From Amblyomma americanum (lineage: Eukaryota; Arthropoda; Arachnida; Ixodida; Ixodidae): a stretch of 64,000 nt of DNA. The stretch lies in assembly GCF_052857255.1 (NCBI RefSeq), contig NC_135500.1, forward strand, positions 165,598,683-165,662,682, read 5' to 3'. The translations under genes were made by a program, and so were the position numbers. How positions within the stretch are numbered: the first letter of the stretch is position 1; every line of letters starts with the position of its first letter. The notes beneath the pieces were generated by a model. It had not been told where the DNA came from and searched no databases. It was given only the letters and a program-made list of their open reading frames with translations. Positions 25,400-35,800 of this stretch are shown here, in pieces.

Positions 25400-26970
25400 T
25401 ACAGAGGAGGGTTGGAAACGCAGGCAGGAGCGAGAACAGACTGTGTACAGGACAGACATAATAGAACTGGCAGAGCTCTAAAAGCTAATCAATAAGTTCG
25501 AGGCAGCTATAGATAAGGAAATATAATATGGAGGGAATCGAGCATTCTCTAAAGAGCAGAGGTAGCCTAAAAGCTGTGAAGAGGTAAACAGGCATAGGTA
25601 ACAACCAGATGTATGCGTTAACAAACAAAGAGGGCAATGTCATTAGCAATATGGATAAGGCAATAATGTAGCCGAAGTGTCTCGCAAAAATCTATACAGC
25701 AGGGAATGTAATCAGTACCTGCTTTAATGAGAGATACAGTAGCGCACAGTGATGGGACATCCCGCCCCTAACGAAAGAGGAAGTAAAGGAAGCTTTAGGA
25801 GCAATGAAAAGGGGGAAAGCAGCTGGTGAGGATCAGGTAACATCAGATCTGTTGAAGGAAAGTGGAAAGATTGTCCTAAAAAAACTAGCCACCCTGTATA
25901 CGCAATGCCTTATGACTTAGAGTGTACCGGGAGCTTCGGAGAACGCTAACGTCATCTTAATCCATAAGGAAGGAGAACGGAGGACTTGCAAATGGCATAC
26001 CGATCAGCGTACTGGTCGTTGCCTACAAGGTACTTGGTAAGATAATCTTTAATAGAGTTAGAACAACCTTAAACTTCAATCAGCCGAACGATCAGGCCGA
26101 ATGATCAGACCATATTCATACTATCAATCAGGCAATAGCGGAATGCGCAGAATACGACCAACGCCTATATAATAGGCTTCATTGATTGCGCGAAAGCATT
26201 CAACTCAATCGAAAAATCAGCAGTCAAGTAGGCTTTACGTAATAAGGGTGTAGACGAGTCTAATCATGGAGGAAGGAAAGCTAAGGAGAGGCCCTCTCTA
26301 TCAGAGCTGCATGCCAAAAATCTACCGGAAGTCATGTTTTTTCGCAAGGGCTACTGGGCGACTTTGACCGATGGCCCAGCCACTAGTAACATTCGGTGCA
26401 GTGGCGTCGTCTGCTTCATTGTCTGCTGCTCATGCGAAAACACGCTCAGACGGCGGACAGGTAGGGCGGGAGGGGAACCCTCACCTCCGAAAAATTGGAT
26501 GTAACCACCTCTCTTTAATTCTTCCCTTCCTCCATGGGCCTACGATATCTAAAACAGTGGCGCAGCCACCATATTCCTCCATAAAGTCAGTAATAAAATT
26601 CTAATCAGAAAGGGTGTCAGGCAGGGAGATACGATCTCGCCAAAGCTATTCACCGACTGTTTACAGGAGGTAATTAGAGGCCTTGATTGGGAAAAGCTGG
26701 GGATAAGAGTTAATAGAGAATACCTTAGTAATCTACAATTCGCTGATGACATTGCCTTGCTAAGGGACTCAGGAGATGAACTGCGAAACATGAAGAATGA
26801 GTCAGACAGGTAGAGCAGAACGGTAGGCCTAAAATTAACATGCAGAAAACCAAAGTAATGCTCAACAGTCTCGGAATGGAACAGCAGTTTGTAATTGGTA
26901 GCGATGCGTGGGAACTATGCCTATTGATGTCAACTGCCGTCGAGTTTTTAGGGGTATTTATGTTCACCGC
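25400..26970 (+). mobile_element. Decayed RTE-like LINE (reverse transcriptase remnant)
   Basis: In several frames broken by stops and shifts, the plus strand encodes reverse transcriptase blocks typical of the RTE/BovB group. These are GKAAGEDQVTSDLLKESGK (around 25815), LATLYTQCLM (around 25888), a RQGDTISPKLFTDCLQ block (around 26620), WEKLGIRVNREYLSNLQFADDIALL (around 26690-26760), and a VGLKL block just after. The catalytic FADD is still visible, but the element cannot be translated whole. A stretch at about 26240-26590 does not fit the reverse transcriptase and may be a later insertion. The 5' and 3' limits are approximate. Confidence 0.8.
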
Positions 26971-28240
26971 TGCGACGCAATTGGATTTGAATGGTGAATG
27001 AGAAATGTGCATTCGATCTGAAAGATGTCGCTAGGGGCATCAAACTAGGAAAGCAGCATTCACTAAAAACGTTTATAGCGAAGCGATAAGTACCACACCA
27101 CCACAATGCCGTACCCTCGATTCCTCCTGCGTCCGAGTTGAAGACATCGTTTGAGCAAATGGCGCTGACAAATCCAGACTTGAAGCAGTAAACGGACGAT
27201 AACTTGGCACACAAGATATCTACTAAGTTTCAAGACAAATTGCGCTGGGATTCGCCGTTTCGATTGCTAGGAGCACGATCAAGAGTACTTTCTTTTTCAC
27301 GCAGCAGTTCCCGCTTGCCCAGCTTATCGCTTTTCAAGGGAACCCGTGTTTAAGCTTTTTGTATCTTGTTTCCTTCTCTGAGATATGAAGCAATGATAGT
27401 GATTTCATTTGTTATGATAACGCTGGCACAAGGGGAGAGGTTTACATGCTTCACACCGTCTTTGCCCTCTGTTGGGTAGAAGGAAGTGTTGTTCAGTGCT
27501 GCAAGAACATCGTCATTTTACTGGCATTTTGCGTCGTCGGAAGTTAAATGTGCGCGAAAACCTGTTTGCGATACATAGAAATGTTTGCGTTTTTTTTTAC
27601 TGGATATATCACCGTTCTTAAGACAGCGTAAAGGGTGGTTTGTAACACTGCCTCAGGTCAAAAATAGCGGAGTACCTGACGATCTACGAAAAAGCTGATG
27701 ATAAAACTAAAGACAGTGCAGGAAGTAATGAAATAAAAAAATTATGGGTGTAACAAAAAGAAACATAACGAATAAACTCGATGTGATGATATTCTGGCTC
27801 AGATAATGAGGAGATGGACTTCGGTGGGGTATGCCGGGAGAAAAAGTACGCATCTGAGGGTCTCCCAGAGCTACACAAAGGACGCCAAGGAAAATGAGAC
27901 GTATACTGGATGGCCATGAAAGATAAAGAAGGTGGTAAGTTTGGGAGGCCGACTGGAGTGGGTCTGCCGCAACTGTCGCAAGACAAAGCTAAGCTTCTTT
28001 GGTGACAATGATGATATCTGATGGTCTCGTTACAGGTGGTGTGTAGGAATATCCAGTAGGGAACAAAAAGATAAGATATTTTCAATTCGTTCGTAAAAAT
28101 ATCGAAATATCACAGATATAAAAGGTCTGTTGACATTTTTCTGAGTATATTACGATGTATTTATTCCATGTTTCCAGTTAGGAGTTGTTCTTGCCGTCAT
28201 TTTCATGTGACATATTTTGCGGTTACATGTAATACTTTCA
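26971..28240. other. No recognisable gene
   Basis: The distal LINE region fades into unrecognised sequence. A 133-residue minus-strand frame at 27684-28085 has no motif, and the plus strand of the same stretch shows no clear coding either. Confidence 0.4.
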
Positions 28241-28411
28241 ATCCCGGCTGCTGTGGTCGAATTTGGATGGAGGCGAAATTCTAGAGGCCCGTGTACTTTG
28301 CGATGTCAGTACACGTTAAAGAACCCCAGGTGGTCGAAATTTCCGAAGCGCTTCACTACGGCGTCCCTCATAGTCTGAGTTGCTTTGGGACGTTAAATCC
28401 CCATAAACCAA
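28241..28411 (+). repeat. Ruka-like SINE, lacking most of the tRNA head
   Basis: The copy starts inside the B box region ('atcccggctg') and continues through 'ggaggcgaaattctagaggccc', 'gtgtactttgcgatgtcagt', 'aaagaaccccaggtggtcg', 'ctacggcgtccctcatagtc' and the 3' end 'gggacgttaaatccccataa'. It is one of the best preserved bodies in the window. Confidence 0.8.
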
Positions 28412-29040
28412 ACATGTATTACTGAACATTTTTTTCTTATAGGCAGTGGGTGGAATGTGAACGTCGTCAAGACGATAGCTAAAATGTCAAATATCCGCGG
28501 GCACAACTATGGGATGAAACACCATCATCTTCCACTGCATTTCAAAGCAGCGCAGTACACGCCCTCACAAGTTTTGAGGAGATATAGGATAAGTGGAGGT
28601 TTGAGTTTTGGATCTTCTCAGGAGACGCGCCAGATAGACCAAGGGAGTTATCGAGAAAGTCATTGTTCGCGTGAGCCGCAAAAGCCCTAGGCAGCCTGTT
28701 ATCGACATTTCCGAAGAATTGGTCCTGGTATGGGGCTCTATAGTGGCTCCATCTCCTATGAGACGTAATGTGCAATCTGCCGAGCTTAACGACAGGAGTC
28801 CATCTTAAAACTCGCAGATCTGTTAAGAGAATTTGGTGTGCATGATGATGTAGGTAACGGAACACCAGGTTTGGATATGTGACGGACGGAAAAGTGTCAC
28901 TTCATTCGGGGAATCGAACTTCTTGTCGTGCGGGAATAATGAGGTTCGTTGTATACATCGGCCCAAAAGCAATTTGTATTGATCTCGCGATCAACTTCCC
29001 ACGTTAAACAATAGAGGCGGGAACGTAACGGCATGACCTT
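28412..29040. other. No recognisable gene
   Basis: Two opposing frames (28457-28690 plus, 28542-28865 minus) overlap here. Neither has motifs or splice support, and no repeat family was recognised. Confidence 0.4.
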
Positions 29041-29046
29041 AATAAA

Positions 29047-29301
29047 AATCGTCTATAGACAGTCTATCGACTTTTTATAGACCCCATTGCCTTCCTATAG
29101 ATATTTTTTTTGTGTATTCACAGTCTATAGGCTGTCTATAGACAAAATTCTACTAAAAGAGTATGACAATAAATTTATAGATTGTCTATAGACTGTCTAT
29201 ATGGTTTGTATTGCATATAGAGTGCTCTCTGGGGTTTGCCTAAAGAGAGTCTGTGGACTCTATAGACAGAAGTTTATGGACACTCTATAGACTGTCTAAA
29301 T
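29047..29301. repeat. Array of the self-complementary decamer gtctatagac and variants
   Basis: About ten intact or partial copies of a palindromic motif (gtctatagac, agtctatagac, tatagactgtctata) are spread irregularly over 250 bp, in both half-site orders. Clear clusters are at 29051-29069, 29121-29143, 29176-29201, 29259-29267 and 29283-29298. The motif is its own reverse complement, so the strands can fold into many small hairpins. It sits directly upstream of the perfect hairpin at 29391. Confidence 0.8.
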
Positions 29302-29390
29302 TTTTTTTTGTTAGAGGGAGCTGATTTTCCTCTCGTGGAGTTTGTCCCCTTGACTAAATTCAAGGTACCATGAGCGAGGAGGTTCATCAG

Positions 29391-29477
29391 AGACATGAAG
29401 GAGCTAGACACCGCAGCGGACACGTTACAGAGAAAGAAGACGACGTGTCCGCTGCGGTGTCTAGCTCCTTCATGTCT
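29391..29477. repeat. Perfect 35-bp inverted repeat (hairpin) with 17-base loop
   Basis: The left arm 29391-29425 (begins agacatgaaggagctagaca) is exactly complementary to the right arm 29443-29477. The loop is 29426-29442. Pairing stops abruptly at both outer ends. With no mismatch in 35 pairs it is either very young, maintained, or an assembly or cloning fold-back artefact. Confidence 0.92.
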
Positions 29478-31938
29478 CACCAACTGGCCTACACATCTAC
29501 CCTCCTAAGTTCATCAGAGCACTCCTGAAAAGGTTATGGTTTCATAGGCATGCGAGAATGCGGGGTTTGGATATGTGTTTCAACAGAATTACGCCCCAAA
29601 ACACTCATCTACGGTTCTAAAAAAGTTTGATGAAGAAAAGCATATTGGTCTCTGGGGAGTGGCTAAGTCAGCCTGCTGCAATTGAACGCTTTTTCGTAAT
29701 CATAGCGCGTTGCGCAAGGTTTAAAAAGGTAGCAGCACCAATAAGAAAGTCAACCAGCTGCTTAAAAAGCGGGGAAGCATAGGCTAGACGTCCACTTACA
29801 CCTTGGACTCCATGCTTGGGCGATGGCAAGCATTGACCGACGCAAAAGGCTTGCGGGGGAAGCAATAGCGCGTCAGGTTATTGCGAAAAGGCATTCTTAA
29901 ATTGATGCCTGATTTTGTTATAAAAACAAATATTATAGTCGATACCCTCACGCAGCGCCGAAAGCAGTTCTTCAAGAAATTTGCTGTGGCAATAAATTGT
30001 GGCTTAATATGATGACGAAAATTGGTTGCTATTGTGCAAAAAGTCTGATATTGTTATCCCACGAACCTTGTGTTAAAGGTTTAGTAAATAAGAAAAAGCT
30101 ATATTCAAAAAGTCGAAATATAGTACGTTTTCTTTCACTACTGTATGTTGACTGTTTAATATTGTATGCGTACACGCAGATACTCGTGCAGATGATGGGT
30201 CTGGGGAGCCTTAATTTTGGTTAAAACAAGAGTGTGGATCATATTTGCGTGTTTTTTTTTTGCCTGCAATATCCGCGCAGCAACACAAAATCCCTGCTGT
30301 TGCAACCGATGGCAAGAGATCACCAGAGTTGAAAACGGTACTCTATGTTTCTCCTTCAGACTGGTCTGATAGCGGTCCTTCTGGCGGGTAATATTTATTT
30401 CATTCCATTTACTTGACGAAGCCTTTGTGTTGAAAAATGTTGGATATTAGATGTTGGATATTAAGACAATTTAGTTTAATTAATTGTTTCTCATTACTTT
30501 TCCCAGTCGAGAAGGGCTCTTTGAATGTATCCCTAAGCGAAGAAAAAAGGAGAGAAAAGAACGCACGATAAGCATATCACCTCTTGGGAAATATGCAAGC
30601 AGTCTCAATGTCTCTTATCAGCAGCCATGTTCTGCCGCAAGATAAGGGCAGCGATGACTGGAATTTTTGCAACCGCATGACATAAGTTCTTCCTTTGCCG
30701 CACATTACAGCGTAGACGGCTTGGGCAACTGGCCAATGGAAATGATAAGTTGAACGAACAACCACAGACATAACATTGCATCGCAAGTGCGTAAGTGCTA
30801 CTATGTCGCAAATTCACCCACTGAACAATAGGATTACTAGCGATAAGGCAAAGAACACGAAGCAAGGTAAAAAAATGTAGAACATAATTGTGCACGCCAG
30901 GTTCACGAAGGGTGACCTTATGGTAGGTACTTTCCGGGTGTATTTCGCTGAAACCTTAGAGCCAACCTCATCACTCAATTTTTGGAGCTCTCGAAGGGGT
31001 TCCTCTTTCTATGTAGTTTCCGTCGTATTACATAGATATGCACCTACGAAGAAAAATAAAAACGTTGATGCAAACACTGTGGGGGTTCCCTAGAGATTCG
31101 TAGCTGGTGATGACACGTGATGTGCCGCAACATATTTATGTATTATATTCACGGAATTCTTAGCCAACCTGGTCTGATGTGGAGACTGCCTACGCTGCCG
31201 CCATTCAGCGGTCTATATCTTCCAGAAATGCGGCTTAGATGATATGTCGCCATTTAACACGAAATAAAATTCACTGAAAGCGTCAGTTTTCATTTTTACA
31301 TTACTTCGGACTGCGCAATGTTGCACAGCGTACAGATCTACTGCCTTGTAGAGAACAAGTGCTAGTCAATATGCAACGGTACCTTTTTGCCTCGCTCCCC
31401 ACCGTTGATGGAAACAATAAATGAAATAAGAAAAAAGGAAGCTTGACAGAAAGTTTTCAAAGGACGAAGAAGGTCGGAAGATCGAATAACGATGGCCAGT
31501 GCTTCCAGAATGATTTCTAGCTCGTGAATACGAGCAACTTTTGTCTTTCTCAGGCACCGGTCACATATGCAAAATAAGCATGTTTACACGTCCATCGGCG
31601 TTGTTTACTTGTCCACACTGTCATCTGGTTCATTCGTGAGGCAATGCTATGATAGAGGGGGCTTGCATTAACATATGCATCACAATGGTGCTCCATTATT
31701 TCTGCACTGCTTGTACGTTGTTTTTGAATAGATAAAAACTTAATTTTGATCGCTTTGTACCAAGTGTTCGCGGGAAGACTACGCAATTTTTAAAAATAAA
31801 ATTTTTGAGGTAAAATGACAATTACTGCACGATTTTTGCAGTGAAATTGGCGTAAGTTACAAAACGGTTGAGAGAAGTTATTTGATATGGTAATTAACTA
31901 AAAACTGCTAACTAAAATTTAAGTAGGACGAGAACAAA
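29478..31938. other. No recognisable gene
   Basis: Only short frames occur. A short direct duplication (gatgttggatatta type) is seen near 30440-30465. Nothing else is assigned. Confidence 0.4.
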
Positions 31939-31983
31939 GATATATGAGACAGATACTGCGCCATTTCCTTTCCCCAAAAACCA
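31939..31983 (+). repeat. SINE 3'-tail fragment
   Basis: 'tatatgagacagatactgcgcc' followed by 'atttcctttcccc' and an A-rich tail is the reverse complement of the left end of the SINE at 43081-43330. It is therefore the 3' end of the same extended SINE, in the opposite orientation. Confidence 0.7.
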
Positions 31984-32489
31984 ATTAAAAAAAATTTAAT
32001 TAGGCAGTTAAGCGCTCGGTCACAATTAGAGAATTGCAGAGGGTCATCAGGGCATCCAATATAAAATTATTAGATACGGCGGAGAAATGTAATTGCCCTT
32101 AACGCTATGGGGCGAGCAATTTCGGAGCCCAGACACTTGAGAAATTGGCCTTCCTCCAACAGCCGACAAAAGACCTGCGCTGGTGGAGCTAAAGCTGATA
32201 TTAGCTGCGAGGCTATACCAGCTACTCACCAGATAACTAATAGCAAAATATTGCTATTTTCCCCGCGATATCCTAGGTTTCTGCTAACATGGGGTATTGC
32301 GAAAACTGAGGACAGAACGGAATATAGTTCGGAGGAACCAAGCTGACTGCACAGAAGAAATCATTGACGCAGTCAAGAGGTTTTGTTGCGACCAAAAAGG
32401 AGGCTTACAAGAAGCCTTTGCTCTAATATAGCGTAAGAATACGTTAAGAAGAAAACAAAAACACACCTCTCGATTTTCTTTTACGGTTT
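31984..32489. other. No recognisable gene
   Basis: Short overlapping frames only; none with motif or splice support. It lies just beyond the likely 3' end of the secreted-protein gene. Confidence 0.4.
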
Positions 32490-32495
32490 TTTATT
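32490..32495 (-). terminator. Candidate polyadenylation signal of the secreted-protein gene
   Basis: AATAAA on the minus strand, about 360 bp downstream of the stop codon at 32858-32856. The intervening sequence is purine/pyrimidine-skewed and without a longer supported frame, fitting a 3' untranslated region. Confidence 0.5.
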
Positions 32496-32855
32496 TCTCT
32501 CACTGCCGTAATGGTATTACCCGCAGCGATACCAACGAGCGAAAAGCGTCAAGAAAAAAGCAGGAAGTAGCCTCGCCGCGCAGCCCTGGGGTCACGACGA
32601 GCTCGTCAGGAACGCGGAAAATAAAAGAAAGATGAACAAAAAGAAAGAAAAAAAAACATCCAAGTACAGAAAAAAATACGAAGCAGGGAGAGGGAGTCGA
32701 GAAGAACAAGAGCCACATAGAAAATAAAAGAAAACGACAAAAAACGAGAGTTCGGAGGGAAGTCACGAACCGAGCAGCACGCCGCTTAACACAGTCCAGC
32801 AGCTGGTTCCCTGTAAGCCTGCACGGGGGCAGAGTTGCGCAGGGCGGCCGCCTGC

Positions 32856-35800
32856 TCACGACTCGTCCTCCTCAATGGACTCGGGCTCTATGCGCGTGTT
32901 GTTGCACACCACGGTGGCCGGGTTGTAGTGGCAGCGGGGACTGTCGACCAGGTAGGCGCGCGAGCAGTTGCCTCCCTGGCGGCCGTACAGGTCGATCTCG
33001 TTGTACACCTGGTTGTTCGATTCCTTGCCCTCAAGGTTCTCCCGGCAGTCGCTGAACGCCTCGGCCACCTCTTGGGCTCGGCCGTCCCTCTGGCATTCGT
33101 AGATGGCCTCGTAGTTGCCCTGGCAGTGGAAGTAGCTGCGGGCCAATGAGGAACATATGATTTGGTGTGTTGTGTGAGTGTTTAACGTTCTAAATCTGCC
33201 CGAGGGCTATCAGACGCGCCCCAATGGAGGGATTCCCTGATTAATTCTGTCTGCATGGGCTTCTTTCACATGCGCTGACATCGCACAGCACACAGTTGTC
33301 TTTTGCCTTTCACCTCGGTCAAAATGCGACCTCCGCGTCCGGTACTTTATCCGCGACCATGCTATGAGTCGTCGAGCACGATTGCTATTGGGACACAGCG
33401 ATGAGTTTAAATACAGGGGCGAAAACATACATAAGGGTGCGAAGGTCACAGTCTAACAAATCCAGGATTCATCATCTTCAATAGTGAGGCAACTGCGGAA
33501 TATTGGAAGATATTATTATGAAAATACTGAAGGTAATGGTTCATTCTTCCGATACGTACCAAAATCTTTCTTTTTATGTTTTCAGATGCTCGCATCGGGT
33601 AGCTAAGCCTGACATAGAAAATCAATGGGGAACGCTTTTAACAAGAGCAAAAGCGTGAATTAAAAAAAATGCAAGTGTGCTGAGGGGAGATCTGCGGATA
33701 TATTGATTTTTAGAGTTGAACCCTAGGGTATATGAAAAAATTGCGTCCTTAGAAAAGCTTCCAATTGAAAAACGTGCTCGTTCAGAATCTCTGCGTATGT
33801 TTGTTCAATTACAACCCGGATCGTTCTTAACGCCTCCCACATCGCAGCGGCCCGAAGATGACTTCACGGGTGCGAAAGGAAGGAGGGCCTAGTCACTACA
33901 TATCACCCGTCGAAGTGTCTCCAGTATGGTGGTTAGTGCATGTTTGCCAGGAAAAGCTACTGTGGGGAAGTCATCACCATCTTGATTTAAGCTCTGCCGC
34001 ACAAATGAGATTGTAATTATGGGGAAACTTAGCTCATGATCTTCTTTTCATTGCCAGGCGTCCGTTATCGACTTGCTCGCGCTTGCAGCTCGTCATAACG
34101 TATATGTATGTGTTGTGCGGGCAATATTCCCAGCCAGCAATGTTCCATATTTTCTTGGTAATCTCAAGGACAAAATGGGCGTTATGTATAGGCTCATCAC
34201 CAGGACTTTCATCGTCTGGTCGCCCAGCTCTTCTAGACCTCTAAAGAGAAAATTCCTCCATGCCCGAGTCTCGCCCGATTTAAAAGAACTCTGGGTGGTC
34301 CGCAGTCATCGCCGTAGTGACACCGTAATAATTCACATGAATTTTTCTATATGGACCGATATGCAGAAACTGCAAGTGCATAAAAACAGCATGCGCAGCA
34401 GAGACAAAAGAAGTGGGCTCTAAAACTGTCGCATCTTCGCAGCTTCACTATCTAGCTTTCTAACGTCTGCGCCTTGGAGAAGTTGATGAAATTGATTTTG
34501 CTTATGCATGACGCCAATTTTGTCAGTGAGATTACCAAGAAAATAGAGAACATTGCCCGTACAACACATACATATTATACTTTATGACGAGCTGCAAGCG
34601 CGAGCCAGTCGAAAACGGAAGCCTGACAATGAAAAGATCATTCAACATAACCTTTTTGTTGAACTCTCTCTTGAAACTAAGCTTTCTTAAGGGAACTCGC
34701 TCTTGAAACTAAGCTTTCTTAAGGAAACACTTCACAGTAAAAACTATGTAAATTGTTGTATTCGAATTTACAAAGCTTGTATAAATATTCGTCAAAACCA
34801 CGCTCGAAACATTCAGGACTGTTTCATCCTCGAACTTGTATTCCACGCTACGAATAACGACTAGCATTTGAGCAGGGCATGTTTATAGGATGCACTACGG
34901 AAGAGTAGGACGTTGGGCTAGTTGGTGAAGAGGTAGGGAAATACTTAACGCAAACGCGGAGAACAAGGAGAGAGCATTTTTTATCTTTGTCTTGTGCGTT
35001 TTCGTTAAGCCATTTTCTTGACTTATCTGACGGATTTCAATAAGCGCTAAAGTTCTATCGCTTCTTTTATTTTCGTTCAAAACTGACAGGGCGGCTACAG
35101 GCTACGAATTTGCAACCCGAATAATCCCGTGTTAGCTGGGATTTACACTGAGAAATGTAGCGGGGATATATAGCTTTGATATATACTGTAGCTGGGATAT
35201 ATACTAAACACTAGCCCATCGCAGTGGCGACCTTGTGGTTAGCGCATCCGCATCTTATTTGGAAAGTGCTGAATGGAAGGTGCTCGGCCTGTAGTTGAGA
35301 GATGCGTTCTAACCTGTGGGTGCCTGGAGCTGAACCCAGCGTAGGGTGAATCCTCCGGGTCTAGATGTAGCTCAGGCCGACGCTACATTTTTGAGGAGCG
35401 TGCTCAGCTAACACGGTCAAACATTTATCTCTCGCTGAAATTTTGTCACACTGCCCTGTCACAAATGTCACGTCGTCACCAGGACTTTCGCCATCTGGTC
35501 GCCCAGCTCTTCTAAACCTCTAAAGAGAAAATCCCTCCATACTCGAGTCTCGCCCCATTAAAAAAAAAATTCTGGGTGGTCCGCAGTGGCCGCTGTAGTG
35601 ACACCGTCACGAAATTCGCACATCACTTTGTCACCTGAAGAACTTGAATTACACTAAAGTTCCGCAAAACGCGACCTATCGTGATGAAGTGTAGTACAAA
35701 TGGAATGCTTCTGTGATCGCAGTGGCTGCAACGAGCTCTAAGAAAATCAATACCGCTTCTTGTACAGGTCCTGCAAACATGACACACTCCAAATTTACCA

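Noticed and set aside
32500..32859. 119-residue minus-strand frame
   Set aside because: It lies in the likely 3' untranslated region of the secreted-protein gene and overlaps its stop codon in another frame.
34073..34423. 116-residue plus-strand frame
   Set aside because: It spans the left arm and core of the inverted-arm element, which also occur without an open frame (35475), so coding is unlikely.
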